This document shows, in pieces, positions 34,201 through 45,675 of a stretch of DNA of 64,000 nt; the stretch's first letter is position 1, and the number at the start of each line of letters is the position of its first letter. The notes under the pieces were generated by a model. It ran no database searches and was not told the DNA's origin. It saw nothing but the letters and a program-made list of their open reading frames with translations. The stretch is from Tragulus kanchil. Its lineage: Eukaryota; Chordata; Mammalia; Artiodactyla; Tragulidae. The stretch spans positions 34,110,874 to 34,174,873 of the forward strand of contig JAIOJX010000003.1 of assembly GCA_022376925.1 (NCBI GenBank), in the 5' to 3' direction. Position numbers and translations under genes: made by a program.

Positions 34201-34395
34201 AGGCTTCCCAGCTGGCGCTAGTGGCAAAGAAGCCACCTGCCAATGCAGGAGACGTAATCCCTGGGTCAGGAAGGTCCCCTGGAGGAGGGCATGGCAACCC
34301 GCTCCAGCAGTCTTGCCTGAAGAATCCCATGGACAGAGGAGCCTGGTGGGTACAGTCCCTGGGGTTGCACAGAGTCGGGCACCGAGGAGGAGAGG
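34201..34395 (+). mobile_element. Bov-tA type SINE
   Basis: AGGCTTCCCAGCTGGCGCTAG, GCCACCTGCCAATGCAGGAG, GGAGGAGGGCATGGCAACCC, GAATCCCATGGACAGAGGAG, GTTGCACAGAGTCGGGCACC. Frames at 34134-34466 are readings of it. Confidence 0.9.
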
Positions 34396-34599
34396 AAGCA
34401 GACGGGCACATCAGAGAAGGCAAACTTCCTGAGAGTGTTCTGCATACTCCCAGACACCACCAGTAGATTTTACAGAGAGAATAGAAAGTCTTGAATCTGA
34501 TGGATTAGTTAATTAGAGGTTGGTTAAAACAGCTTCTGTATGTTCTGAATATAACACAAATAAAAGCTGCAAGCTTTTAACAGCTGAGGCAATTCAAAA

Positions 34600-35461
34600 C
34601 ATACTTTCTCCGAAGTACGAGGAGGCTTGTGTGACTTTCCAGACATAAATGATTTTAAACAAATCTCCACTTTATGCCATTCGACAGAGTAGAAATGTTC
34701 ATAATCGCTTAGAGAAAGAGATAATGTTTTACGTGTCACCAGAGGAAAGCGTAAAACAGATAGTTTACCATTTTCCTCTAGCCATTTATTGTTTTGATTT
34801 GACTCAAATAACCTTTTCTTATTATTGTAATCGACTTCCTAATGCGTCTTCTCAATGGCGTGGGCAGATCCACCAAACTTTATATGCATGAATAATATAA
34901 GTTGATGTAGCAGTATATTTTCTTTGTTTTCACATTACACATACAGCACAAATCCTAATAAAACTAGACTGGAATCTATTACAAATTCATTTGGTGAGTA
35001 CCCAGGTACCAAGTGAGTGAATAAATATATATGATTTAAATGAAGACTATGCAGTCCATTACTTAAAATGCCACCTCTTCCACTTTATTTTGACTTTTGC
35101 GCTTATCATGTTTTATTAACATTTGGGAGTTGTAAACATGAGTAGAGTGACAGTCATATCACAAAGTTAAGGTTATGGGTTTGTTATATGTTAGAACAGG
35201 AAAGGCCTGAGAGGAACTATAGAGAAACTTATTCTCAGGTGCAGTGCCTGAAAATACTGCTGTGTCAGTCTTGCTCCTTGGTTCTGCTTGTGTGACCCTA
35301 GCCCCATGCATCTCAAAGAGTAGTTAGCAGACAATGGTATTGAATTCAAATTCCATCTTGTTCAAAATGCCAAATCCTGGGCTCCCCGAAAACCTATTAA
35401 ATTAACTTTCCTGGAGGTAGGGCCAAGGAAATGTGCATTGAACTTTCTATTGATTCTTTTG
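34600..35461. other. single-copy type sequence, no gene seen
   Basis: Non-repetitive and AT-rich. An 80-codon frame (34649-34891) has no recognised domain. It could be conserved non-coding DNA, which only a cross-species alignment would show. Repeated at about 35690-36550. Confidence 0.35.
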
Positions 35462-35630
35462 AAAAAATATTTATTTAATTTTGGCTGTGTTGGGTCTTAG
35501 TTAGGGCCTGTGGGATCTTCCCTTGCATCACAAGGTCTCAGGGAGACATGCGGGATCTTAGTACTCTGACCAGTGATCAAACCTGTGTCCCTTGTATCGG
35601 AAGGCAGATTCGTAATCACTGGACCACCAG
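35462..35630 (-). mobile_element. CHR-2 SINE, cut at the D13 junction
   Basis: Antisense CHR: TTGGCTGTGTTGGGTCTTAG, GGGATCTTAGTACTCTGACC, box-B region GTGATCAAACCTGTGTCCC. The final GGAAGTCC of the head is missing here but present in the copy at 36551-36720. Confidence 0.85.
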
Positions 35631-36550
35631 GCTTAAGTGACTTTTCCAAAAAAAAAGCTGCAAGCTTTTAACAGCTGAGCAATTCAAAACATACTTTCTC
35701 CGAATACGAGGAGGCTTGTGTGACTTTCAGACATAAATGATTTTAAACAAATCTCCACTTTATGCCATTCGACAGAGTAGAAATGTTCATAATCGCTTAG
35801 AGAAAGAGATAATGTTTTACGTGTCACCAGAGGAAAGCGTAAAACAGATAGTTTACCATTTTTCTCTAGCCATTTATTGTTTTGATTTGACTCAAATAAC
35901 CTTTTCTTATTATTGTAATCGACTTCCTAATGCGTCTTCTCAATGGCGTGGGCAGATCCACCAAACTTTATATGCATGAATAATATAAGTTGATGTAGCA
36001 GTATATTTTCTTTGTTTTCACATTACACATACAGCACAAATCCTAATAAAACTAGACTGGAATCTATTACAAATTCATTTGGTGAGTACCCAGGTACCAA
36101 GTGAGTGAATAAATATATATGATTTAAATGAAGACTATGCAGTCCATTACTTAAAATGCCACCTCTTCCACTTTATTTTGACTTTTGCGCTTATCATGTT
36201 TTATTAACATTTGGGAGTTGTAAACATGAGTAGAGTGACAGTCATATCACAAAGTTAAGGTTATGGGTTTGTTATATGTTAGAACAGGAAAGGCCTGAGA
36301 GGAACTATAGAGAAACTTATTCTCAGGTGCAGTGCCTGAAAATACTGCTGTGTCAGTCTTGCTCCTTGGTTCTGCTTGTGTGACCCTAGCCCCATGCATC
36401 TCAAAGAGTAGTTAGCAGACAATGGTATTGAATTCAAATTCCATCTTGTTCAAAATGCCAAATCCTGGGCTCCCTGAAAACCTATTAAATTAACTTTCCT
36501 GGAGGTAGGGCCAAGGAAATGTGCATTGAACTTTCTATTGATTCTTTTGA

Positions 36551-36720
36551 AAAAATATTTATTTAATTTTGGCTGTGTTGGGTCTTAGTTAGGGCCTGTG
36601 GGATCTTCCCTTGCATCACAAGGTCTCAGGGAGACATGCGGGATCTTAGTACTCTGACCAGTGATCAAACCTGTGTCCCTTGTATCGGAAGGCAGATTCG
36701 TAATCACTGGACCACCAGGG
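36551..36720 (-). mobile_element. CHR-2 SINE (D13 second copy, complete head)
   Basis: Same element as at 35462, ending CCACCAGGGAAGTCCC. Confidence 0.85.
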
Positions 36721-37579
36721 AAGTCCCATGTCCTATTGATCCTTATAAACAATCACTTTGAGATTTTCTTTGTCCTGGTTCCTTAAAGGGAGAAGTCTTC
36801 AACAGGGTGGTAATAGTTATGGTCCGTGATTTACTGAGATAGTGTTTTTCAGAAAATTGTGTGAGGTTGAGAGTGAAGCAGGATAGGGAAAGGGAAAAGG
36901 GCTGAGCAGTGGTGTGGTTTTGGGTACAGTCTAGCCTTGATCTGATCCACAGGGGGTGGCCTATGACGTTGCCCCCTTTGAGACAAAGGTGGTGGTATTT
37001 AGTACCCTGCTTTCAAGGTCCTTAGTGATGGGCTTATGGGGGCTGAAGGGAATGGAGGCGGTGCAGATCTTCCTGGTGAGTGAGCTCCTAGGAGCAGAGG
37101 GCAATCTTCCTGCCAAGGGCAGAGCTGTGGCCCCTTTGACTGCACTTGGGACATGAATGCCCTGGTCTGGGTATACGGATGTAGGTGGGACATCAAAAAA
37201 GCATTCCTCCCCATCTGCCCCTTATATTGTTCAGGTCCACTTGCTTCTTACATTAAATTCACTCTGATAATACATACCCCATGATCACAGTTCTTGGGGA
37301 AACTTAGGAAGAGAGCTGGTGGGATAAACGGCAGCTCCTGCTCCTGCATTTGGTGTGGGGTCCTAACTGGTACTCACCATCTCCCTCCTCCACTGCCAAT
37401 TTCTGAGCCTCCGACCCCCAGCTAGCAGTCTGACTGTTCTACATGTCTTGCCTTTGGGGTTGATGCAGCTGCCATCTCTGAGGAGGCCATGTCTCGTGTT
37501 ACCGTGTCTTTCTGAAAGTGGGATTGCTGTATTTGCACAAATGGCAATCTGTGCCAGGAGATGCCCCAGCAGAGGTACC
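36721..37579. other. single-copy sequence, no gene seen
   Basis: About 860 bases without a repeat family. Frames of 66-105 codons are unassigned. The 105-codon minus frame (37363-37680) enters the Bov-tA element. Confidence 0.4.
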
Positions 37580-37775
37580 AGGCTTTCCTGGTGGCTCAGA
37601 TGGTAAAGAGTCTGCCTGCAACATGGGAGGCTGGATTCAGTCCCAGGGTTGGGAAGATCCCCTGGAAAAGGAAATGACAACCAACTCTAGTCATTCTTGC
37701 CCGGAAAATCCCACAAACAGAGGAGACTGGCAGGCTACAGTCCACGGGTTTGCAAAGAGTCAGACATGACTGAGA
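37580..37775 (+). mobile_element. Bov-tA type SINE
   Basis: GGCTTTCCTGGTGGCTCAGATGG, GTCTGCCTGCAACATGGGAGG, GATCCCCTGGAAAAGG, CTACAGTCCACGGGTTTGC, GAGTCAGACATGACTGAG. The D14 second copy repeats only its 3' part (38792-38875). Confidence 0.9.
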
Positions 37776-38361
37776 GCCATCATGTCTTTCTGAAATCGGG
37801 GTTGCTGTATTTGCCAGAAATGGCAGAATGGACCAGGAGGTGCCCCAGCAGAGGTACCAGGCATATGCATTTACGTCCTTATTATTAGATGGTGTTTCTA
37901 ATTACTCATAAGGATCAGGGCTGATTTTCCTGGGACATTAGATTAGAGTAGCACCTTTCTGTATCTGTTGGACTAAGTGGCATAAGGAGCCCATTGTGAC
38001 TTTGTAGTATCTATTACCTTGAATTGGGTTGCAGTTAGTCTTTCTGTGTCTTTTGGGTGGGAATGTTTCCTATATTGCAATCTAGATACCTAGATTCAGA
38101 GACTGTCCACATATGGGAATGGGAAGTATAAGTTCCTTAAGGTAATCACTGGAAATGTTGGTGGATGGGGGTACACCTACATTTCTACTCCTTGATACCT
38201 GAACCTACATTTTCTACTTGCTGGGAATCCAACACCACATGATGGACCTTGCTTTAAGGAATTTGTCAAATTGTGCAGGTTAGCGTCTATCATGACAGGG
38301 ATGTTTATGACATCAAAATGTTCATTAAGCTAGTTCAAGTTGGTGTCTTGGCTACATCTTT

Positions 38362-38626
38362 TCTGTTTTGGGCCACTTCTATTGGTCTTCCATTTATCTA
38401 TCTTCATCCATCTTTGTCTGGCCTGTGTGGGCCTCCCATCGCAGTGGCCTTTGCCACTGCAGAGCACTAGCTCTGGGCGCATGCACCCCAGAGCTCCGGC
38501 TCGTTAGTTGGACACATCGGTCCAACCTCTCTGCAGCATGTGGGATCTTCCCAGGCCAGGGATTGAACTGGCGCCCCTTGCACTGCAAGGCAGTATCCTT
38601 ACCCACTGGACCACCAGGGAAGCCCA
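38362..38626 (-). mobile_element. tailed CHR-type SINE with target-site duplication
   Basis: Antisense tailed CHR (GGCCACTTCTATTGGTC at the left, ACCACCAGGGAAGCCC at the right). The 14-bp flank TTGGCTACATCTTT occurs at 38348-38361 and 38627-38640, a clean target-site duplication. Confidence 0.92.
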
Positions 38627-39458
38627 TTGGCTACATCTTTAAGAGCTGTTTTATCACTCTATCTGAACAGGAGCTTTTGATGGTATGTAAAGTGGTAGAA
38701 CTGTGTACTCCATATGTATAAGCCTGCTGCCACACCTTATTGGCTGTAAAGTGAGTCCTTTTGATCAGGGATGATTTTTTTAAAGTTTATATCTTGCCCG
38801 GAAAATCCCACAAACAGAGGAGACTGGCAGGCTACAGTCCACGGGTTTGCAAAGAGTCAGACATGACTGAGAGCCATCATGTCTTTCTGAAATCGGGGTT
38901 GCTGTATTTGCCAGAAATGGCAGAATGGACCAGGAGGTGCCCCAGCAGAGGTACCAGGCATATGCATTTACGTCCTTATTATTAGATGGTGTTTCTAATT
39001 ACTCATAAGGATCAGGGCTGATTTTCCTGGGACATTAGATTAGAGTAGCACCTTTCTGTATCTGTTGGACTAAGTGGCATAAGGAGCCCATTGTGACTTT
39101 GTAGTATCTATTACCTTGAATTGGGTTGCAGTTAGTCTTTCTGTGTCTTTTGGGTGGGAATGTTTCCTATATTGCAATCTAGATACCTAGATTCAGAGAC
39201 TGTCCACATATGGGAATGGGAAGTATAAGTTCCTTAAGGTAATCACTGGAAATGTTGGTGGATGGGGGTACACCTACATTTCTACTCCTTGATACCTGAA
39301 CCTACATTTTCTACTTGCTGGGAATCCAACACCACATGATGGACCTTGCTTTAAGGAATTTGTCAAATTGTGCAGGTTAGCGTCTATCATGACAGGGATG
39401 TTTATGACATCAAAATGTTCATTAAGCTAGTTCAAGTTGGTGTCTTGGCTACATCTTT

Positions 39459-39723
39459 TCTGTTTTGGGCCACTTCTATTGGTCTTCCATTTATCTATCT
39501 TCATCCATCTTTGTCTGGCCTGTGTGGGCCTCCCATCGCAGTGGCCTTTGCCACTGCAGAGCACTAGCTCTGGGCGCATGCACCCCAGAGCTCCGGCTCG
39601 TTAGTTGGACACATCGGTCCAACCTCTCTGCAGCATGTGGGATCTTCCCAGGCCAGGGATTGAACTGGCGCCCCTTGCACTGCAAGGCAGTATCCTTACC
39701 CACTGGACCACCAGGGAAGCCCA
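39459..39723 (-). mobile_element. tailed CHR-type SINE (D14 second copy)
   Basis: Same insertion as at 38362-38626, including its target-site duplication. Confidence 0.92.
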
Positions 39724-39877
39724 TTGGCTACATCTTTAAGAGCTGTTTTATCACTCTATCTGAACAGGAGCTTTTTGATGGTATGTAAAGTGGTAGAACT
39801 GTGTACTCCATATGTATAAGCCTGCTGCCACACCTTATTGGCTGTAAAGTGAGTCCTTTTGATCAGGGAGTGATTTT

Positions 39878-40209
39878 TTTTTTTTTTAAAGATTTATTTA
39901 TTTATTTACTTTTGGGCCGGGGTCAGGTTGGGGAGGGAGGGGAGTGGGCGGGCCACTTCTATTGGTCTCTCATTTCTCTATTTTCATTCATCTTCGTTCT
40001 TTGGCTCCTGTGGGCCTCCCATCGCGGTGGCGTCTGTCGTTGCAGAGCACCGGCTCTGGGCGCATGCGCTCCAGAGCTCCGGCTCGGTGATTGGACACAT
40101 CAGTCCAGCCACTCCACGGCACGTGGGATCCTCCCAGGCCAGGGCTCGAACCGGCGCCCCTTGCACTACAAGGCGGTGTCCTTACCCACTGGACCACCAG
40201 GGGAAGCCC
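39878..40209 (-). mobile_element. tailed CHR-type SINE, full length and young
   Basis: Antisense full-length member: T-rich tail complement, GATTTATTTATTTATTTAC, the GGTTGGGGAGGGAGGGGAGTG block, GCGGGCCACTTCTATTGGTC, CpG-rich body and head complement. The 14-bp target-site duplication CAGGGAGTGATTTT is at 39864-39877 and 40210-40223. The long frames at 39801-40394 are antisense SINE readings, not genes. Confidence 0.95.
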
Positions 40210-40223
40210 CAGGGAGTGATTTT

Positions 40224-41340
40224 ATGCCGAATTCTGTGAGTGTCACTCAGATAGTCTATGAGCCCTTGGATAGCAGAACTGGCAGAAAACCTGAGGAAGA
40301 AAGGCAAACCCATACTGAGTGTGCTAATCCTGGTCAGAATGGATCTCTTCCCTCTCCAGGATGGGAGAAGTCTAATGCAAGCAAACTGCTATGAACTAAC
40401 TGGTTGGTCTCTTGGAGAAAGGGCATGTTGTCTCAGTGAAGTGGATCTAGGTGGGCACCGAAATTAGTTCTACTACAGAGACCAAAGGCACTGGCCTTTC
40501 TTTCAGGGTACAGTTTAAGTCAGATTTGACACAGAGGATCAAATCTGATCATATCTACAAATTTATTGATGGCATACCGGCTGTTTGATTAAATCTAAAA
40601 TGTGCTCAAACTAGTTGAATTCATACACTTAATTGCAGTTTAGTTTGTTTGAGTAAACCCAAATCAGATTTATTATTAGGTTAAGTTAGTTTAATCAACA
40701 CTGATATTAGATATTAGCCAGTTAGTGGAGACAAACAGGTAAAACCATTGGAATGTGCAGAATTAACATTTGAAAAATGTAGCTATTATTGACAATGAAA
40801 GAGCTCAGAAACAGGTATTACAGACAGATGGCAACGCTCAATGTGGTTTTCTTTTTGATTTTGCAAATTATGCTTTATAAAATATATTTCCTTAAAAAAG
40901 ACTTCTTTGTAAAGTCTTTGGCCTAATCTTGAATAGAAGGATATACTAACTTAACTTTTAAATTAGCAAATTACTTATAAATTCTGAAAAATAATATCAT
41001 AGAGTTGGGAGAGTTAGATCCTCATGAACAGCATCCTTTCCAGTAAAGGAGTTCTGTTTATTGCAGGCTGATGGTCAAATAGCTTCAACTAATTATGTGA
41101 TAGAAAATCTAGCACTTCCCAAGAGAGTCTGCTTAATTTCTTTTAAACATTATGTTTTTATAGCTATAAGGATAATGCATTTTGAGAATAGGAAAAAACT
41201 AACTAAAAAGTAGTAAGTAAAAAGTCACTTTAAATTCCCTATTAAAAAACTGCTGCTATTAGCATTTTGTTGTTTTTTTTTTTCTTTCAACATTTTTGTA
41301 GAATTTAATTGTCCCTCAAAGTGGTTGTAACCATGTTATA
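40224..41340. other. single-copy type sequence, no gene seen
   Basis: AT-rich, non-repetitive DNA with a 10-bp perfect inverted repeat (40520-40548). Mostly repeated by D15. Confidence 0.4.
40520..40548. repeat. 10-bp perfect inverted repeat
   Basis: TCAGATTTGA, nine-base spacer CACAGAGGA, TCAAATCTGA. Copied at 41645-41673. It could form a small hairpin; no function is evident. Confidence 0.85.
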
Positions 41341-41349
41341 TATACAGCT

Positions 41350-41420
41350 AGCTGTGTGTGTTCAGTCGCTCAGTCATGTCTGATTCCTGCGACCTCATGA
41401 ATCTGCAGATGCCTTCCCGT
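41350..41420 (-). mobile_element. Bov-tA/BovA fragment
   Basis: GTGTGTTCAGTCGCTCAGTCATG and CTGCGACCTCATGAATCTGC, a short antisense piece. The D15 copy is at about 42476-42543. Confidence 0.75.
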
Positions 41421-42544
41421 TTTTAAAAGAGTTTATTGAAGTATAGTTACAAGTAGTTTTGGTATGTATCTCTTCCCTCTCCAGGATGGGAGAAGTCTAA
41501 TGCAAGCAAACTGCTATGAACTAACTGGTTGGTCTCTTGGAGAAAGGGCATGTTGTCTCAGTGAAGTGGATCTAGGTGGGCACCGAAATTAGTTCTACTA
41601 CAGAGACCAAAGGCACTGGCCTTTCTTTCAGGGTACAGTTTAAGTCAGATTTGACACAGAGGATCAAATCTGATCATATCTACAAATTTATTGATGGCAT
41701 ACCGGCTGTTTGATTAAATCTAAAATGTGCTCAAACTAGTTGAATTCATACACTTAATTGCAGTTTAGTTTGTTTGAGTAAACCCAAATCAGATTTATTA
41801 TTAGGTTAAGTTAGTTTAATCAACACTGATATTAGATATTAGCCAGTTAGTGGAGACAAACAGGTAAAACCATTGGAATGTGCAGAATTAACATTTGAAA
41901 AATGTAGCTATTATTGACAATGAAAGAGCTCAGAAACAGGTATTACAGACAGATGGCAACGCTCAATGTGGTTTTCTTTTTGATTTTGCAAATTATGCTT
42001 TATAAAATATATTTCCTTAAAAAAGACTTCTTTGTAAAGTCTTTGGCCTAATCTTGAATAGAAGGATATACTAACTTAACTTTTTAAATTAGCAAATTAC
42101 TTATAAATTCTGAAAAATAATATCATAGAGTTGGGAGAGTTAGATCCTCATGAACAGCATCCTTTCCAGTAAAGGAGTTCTGTTTATTGCAGGCTGATGG
42201 TCAAATAGCTTCAACTAATTATGTGATAGAAAATCTAGCACTTCCCAAGAGAGTCTGCTTAATTTCTTTTAAACATTATGTTTTTATAGCTATAAGGATA
42301 ATGCATTTTGAGAATAGGAAAAAACTAACTAAAAAGTAGTAAGTAAAAAGTCACTTTAAATTCCCTATTAAAAAACTGCTGCTATTAGCATTTTGTTGTT
42401 TTTTTTTTTCTTTCAACATTTTTGTAGAATTTAATTGTCCCTCAAAGTGGTTGTAACCATGTTATATATACAGCTAGCTGTGTGTGTTCAGTCGCTCAGT
42501 CATGTCTGATTCCTGCGACCTCATGAATCTGCAGATGCCTTCCT

Positions 42545-42640
42545 GTTTTTTAAAAAGAGTTTATTGAAGTATAGTTACAATATTGTGTTAGTTTCTTCTC
42601 TACAGCAAAGCGAATCAGCTCTATGTATACATATAGCGCC
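42545..42640 (-). mobile_element. L1 3' UTR fragment
   Basis: GAGTTTATTGAAGTATAGTTAC, TACAGCAAAGCGAATCAGC and TCTATGTATACATATAG are antisense ruminant L1 3' UTR. A stub is also seen at the damaged end of D15 copy 1. Confidence 0.75.
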
Positions 42641-42649
42641 TTTCTTTTA

Positions 42650-42909
42650 AAAATTTTTTGGCCTCTTTTATTGGTCCTTCATTTATTTATTTTCATCCAT
42701 CTTAATTCTTTGGCCTGTGTGAACCTCCCATCACGGTGGCCTCTTGTAGAGCACTGGCTCTGGGCACATGCTCTCCAGAGTGCTGGCTCATAATTGGATG
42801 CACCGGTCCAGCCGCTCCGCAACATGCAGGATCTTCCCGTGCCAGGGATCGAACCGGTGCCCCTTGCACTGCAAGGCAGACTCTTTACCCACTGGACCAC
42901 CAGTGAAGC
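42650..42909 (-). mobile_element. tailed CHR-type SINE
   Basis: Antisense element with GGCCTCTTTTATTGGTCC, GTGAACCTCCCATCACGG, CCGCTCCGCAACATGC, GGGATCGAACCGGTGCCCC and head complement ACCACCAGTGAAGCCC. Confidence 0.9.
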
Positions 42910-42941
42910 CCACCTTTTCCTTTTCTTTTTCTTTTTTTTTT

Positions 42942-43078
42942 TTGATACAGCCACTATGGAGAACAGAATAGAGATTCCTTCAAAAACTAAAAATAGAGCT
43001 ACCATATGATCCAGTAATCCCACTGCTGGGCATACATCTTGAGAAAACCATAATTCCAAAAGATACACACACCCCAAT
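42942..43078 (+). mobile_element. L1 ORF2 3' fragment
   Basis: GCCACTATGGAGAACAGAATAG, CTACCATATGATCCAGTAATCC and CCACTGCTGGGCATAC are sense L1 ORF2 end sequences. The D16 copy is at 44052-44188. Confidence 0.9.
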
Positions 43079-43571
43079 ATCTTGTTGTTTTTTTTTCTTT
43101 TTTTTTAAAAAATTTAAGTCTATAAGGATACTTTTCAGTGGTGCATAGTCCATCCTGTTCAACCACAAGATGTGGTTCCATCATAAGCTATGTTATCAAT
43201 TTTTTTCACAGTTAGGAAATAAGGTTGTTCCCATAGGCTAAACAAAGACTCATAGAGAATTTACCCAAAGATACTTCAAGAAACAAAATTGCCTTCCAAA
43301 AGTTATGCTATAATGCTATGACTTGATGGACACCTATGTCTGTACGCATTTGGGATCTTAACAAGGTTTGTGCTTCACTTCTAGTTTGTATATCCCTTTG
43401 CTAGAGATTGTAGATGCAAGACAGAAACTGGGTTACTTCCTTTTCTCTGATGTAACACACACTTCAAAAGCATCTGTACTTTTTTCATATGCTCTCCTTG
43501 CTTTGAGAAAGCCAATATATCCCTCTACAATGCACTTAACAGTCTTTTTCCCCACAATCTTCAGTTGTGTT
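43079..43571. other. single-copy type sequence, no gene seen
   Basis: T-rich patches at 43088-43110, otherwise non-repetitive. Repeated at 44189-44687. The 107- and 188-codon frames extend into BovB sequence. Confidence 0.4.
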
Positions 43572-43828
43572 CTTCAGTTCAGTTCAGTCTCTCAGTCGTG
43601 TCCAACTCTTTGTGACCCCATGCACTGCAGCGTGCCAGGCTTCCCTGTCCATCAATGTCTCTTGGAGCCTGCTCAAACTCATGTCCATTGACTCAGTGAC
43701 GCCATCCAAGCCCCTCGTCCTCTGTCATCCCCTTTTCCTTCTGCCTTCTCTTTTCCTCAGCATCAGGGTCTTTTCCAATGAGTCGTCTCTTTGCATCAAG
43801 TGGCTAAAGTATTGGAACTTCAGTTTAT
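43572..43828 (-). mobile_element. BovB/BovA-derived LINE fragment
   Basis: CAGTTCAGTTCAGTCTCTCAG, ATGCACTGCAGCGTGCCAGG, GACTCAGTGACGCCATCC, CAGCATCAGGGTCTTTTCC and GGCTAAAGTATTGGAACTTC are antisense BovB 3' region. Confidence 0.9.
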
Positions 43829-43871
43829 TTTTCAATTTTGGTTTTCAGCAATGTGACTCAAGCTCCCATCA

Positions 43872-44019
43872 GGGCACATGCTCTCCAGAGTGCTGGCTCA
43901 TAATTGGATGCACCGGTCCAGCCGCTCCGCAACATGCAGGATCTTCCCGTGCCAGGGATCGAACCGGTGCCCCTTGCACTGCAAGGCAGACTCTTTACCC
44001 ACTGGACCACCAGTGAAGC
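43872..44019 (-). mobile_element. tailed CHR-type SINE, truncated by the D16 junction
   Basis: Only the head half of the element at 42650-42909 is present, starting exactly at the duplication join. Confidence 0.85.
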
Positions 44020-44687
44020 CCACCTTTTCCTTTTCTTTTTCTTTTTTTTTTTTGATACAGCCACTATGGAGAACAGAATAGAGATTCCTTCAAAAACTAA
44101 AAATAGAGCTACCATATGATCCAGTAATCCCACTGCTGGGCATACATCTTGAGAAAACCATAATTCCAAAAGATACACACACCCCAATATCTTGTTGTTT
44201 TTTTTTCTTTTTTTTTAAAAAATTTAAGTCTATAAGGATACTTTTCAGTGGTGCATAGTCCATCCTGTTCAACCACAAGATGTGGTTCCATCATAAGCTA
44301 TGTTATCAATTTTTTTCACAGTTAGGAAATAAGGTTGTTCCCATAGGCTAAACAAAGACTCATAGAGAATTTACCCAAAGATACTTCAAGAAACAAAATT
44401 GCCTTCCAAAAGTTATGCTATAATGCTATGACTTGATGGACACCTATGTCTGTACGCATTTGGGATCTTAACAAGGTTTGTGCTTCACTTCTAGTTTGTA
44501 TATCCCTTTGCTAGAGATTGTAGATGCAAGACAGAAACTGGGTTACTTCCTTTTCTCTGATGTAACACACACTTCAAAAGCATCTGTACTTTTTTCATAT
44601 GCTCTCCTTGCTTTGAGAAAGCCAATATATCCCTCTACAATGCACTTAACAGTCTTTTTTTCCCCACAATCTTCAGTTGTGTTCTTC

Positions 44688-44944
44688 AGTTCAGTTCAGT
44701 CTCTCAGTCGTGTCCAACTCTTTGTGACCCCATGCACTGCAGCGTGCCAGGCTTCCCTGTCCATCAATGTCTCTTGGAGCCTGCTCAAACTCATGTCCAT
44801 TGACTCAGTGACGCCATCCAAGCCCCTCGTCCTCTGTCATCCCCTTTTCCTTCTGCCTTCTCTTTTCCTCAGCATCAGGGTCTTTTCCAATGAGTCGTCT
44901 CTTTGCATCAAGTGGCTAAAGTATTGGAACTTCAGTTTATTTTT
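44688..44944 (-). mobile_element. BovB/BovA-derived fragment (D16 second copy)
   Basis: Same fragment as at 43572-43828. A third, partly deleted appearance is at 45954-46054. Confidence 0.88.
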
Positions 44945-44977
44945 CAATTTTGGTTTTCAGCAATGTGACTCAAGCTC

Positions 44978-45560
44978 CTACATATCATTCTCTTTCTATT
45001 TATCATATTTAGATTTTATTAAGCTTCTTCAATCTGCTGGTTGATATTTTTCATCAATTTTGGAACATTTTTGCAGCTATTAATTATTCAATTTTTTTTC
45101 TATTCCACTATTTCTCTTTTCTCTTTCTGTGACTTCATCTCTGTATGTATTAGACCATTTGATATTGCTCTAAAAGTTATTGGAGCCCTTTTCATTTTTT
45201 TTCAAACTTTTTCTTCTTTGTACTTAAATTTGGATAATTTCTATTTTCCTATCTTCAGGTTCCTTAGTTTTTCTACTATAATGTCCAATGTACTGGGGAA
45301 GTTTGTGTAGTGGTTTCTTCCATTCACTTATTGTATTTTTTATTCTAGAATTTTCTCTTTTAAATAATATCCATTTCTTTACTGATATTCTTCCTATGGA
45401 CTTTATGAAGTCATTTTCCCTTTAAATAAGTACAGATATTTATTAAACTGTTTAAACATAATTTCCTACTAATTTAGATATTTCTACCATCTCTGGGTCT
45501 GTTTTTTGGGGAGTCTGTTTGTATTTCCTGACTTTTTTCTTCTTATTTTACATCAGATAA
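44978..45560 (-). mobile_element. probable old L1 3' fragment
   Basis: T-rich sequence resembling the antisense 3' region of old L1M elements: CTTTACTGATATTCTTCC, TTTAAACATAATTTCC, CATCTCTGGGTCTG, CTTCTTATTTTACATCAG. It is heavily diverged. The 89- and 67-codon frames are T-rich chance frames. The D17 copy is at about 46094-46677. Confidence 0.5.
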
Positions 45561-45561
45561 T

Positions 45562-45675
45562 TCTGGGGTGGGTTGCTGATACCTTCTCTGGGGGACCTTC
45601 CCAGCCCAGAAATCAAACCACATCTCCTGCATTTGCAGGTGGATTCTTTACCTGTGAGCCATCTGGGAAGTCCAG
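45562..45675 (-). mobile_element. Bov-tA SINE fragment
   Basis: GGGGTGGGTTGCTGATACC, GGGGACCTTCCCAGCCCAG, ATCTCCTGCATTTGCAGGTGG, GAGCCATCTGGGAAGTCC. The D17 copy is at 46678-46792. Confidence 0.85.

Larger units (their letters stand above)
34562..36717 (+). repeat. tandem duplication D13 (about 1.09 kb unit)
   Basis: Copies at 34562-35630 and 35651-36717. Three single-base deletions fall in the first 90 bases of copy 2 (GCTGAGCAATTC, CCGAATACG, CTTTCAGACAT), then the copies are in register with only isolated substitutions. Copy 1 stops in the head of a CHR-2 SINE. Confidence 0.95.
37695..39888 (+). repeat. tandem duplication D14 (1,097-base unit)
   Basis: Copies at 37695-38789 and 38792-39888. 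Copy 1 has errors only at its right end: GAGCTTTTGATGG against GAGCTTTTTGATGG, GGGATGATT against GGGAGTGATT, and a 7-T run against a 15-T run. It stops at the A-tail side of the SINE at 39878. Confidence 0.95.
40341..42573 (+). repeat. tandem duplication D15 (1,125-base unit)
   Basis: Copies at 40341-41447 and 41466-42573. Differences sit at the right end of copy 1 (CCCGTTTTTAAAAGAG against CCTGTTTTTTAAAAAGAG) plus one T-run and unmatched bases at the join. Confidence 0.95.
42762..44977 (+). repeat. tandem duplication D16 (1,110-base unit)
   Basis: Copies at 42762-43866 and 43872-44977. The unit begins in the middle of a SINE (GGGCACATGCTCTCC) and copy 1 ends in CAAGCTCC. The copies match closely, with one T-run length change before CCCCACAATC. 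Confidence 0.95.

Noticed and set aside
39801..40394. 197-codon plus-strand open frame
   Set aside because: It is an antisense reading of the full-length tailed CHR SINE at 39878-40209 with flank on both sides.
44978..45560. 188- and 89-codon T-rich frames (44478-45310)
   Set aside because: They run through BovB antisense and a decayed old L1 fragment; phenylalanine-rich content reflects T-richness.
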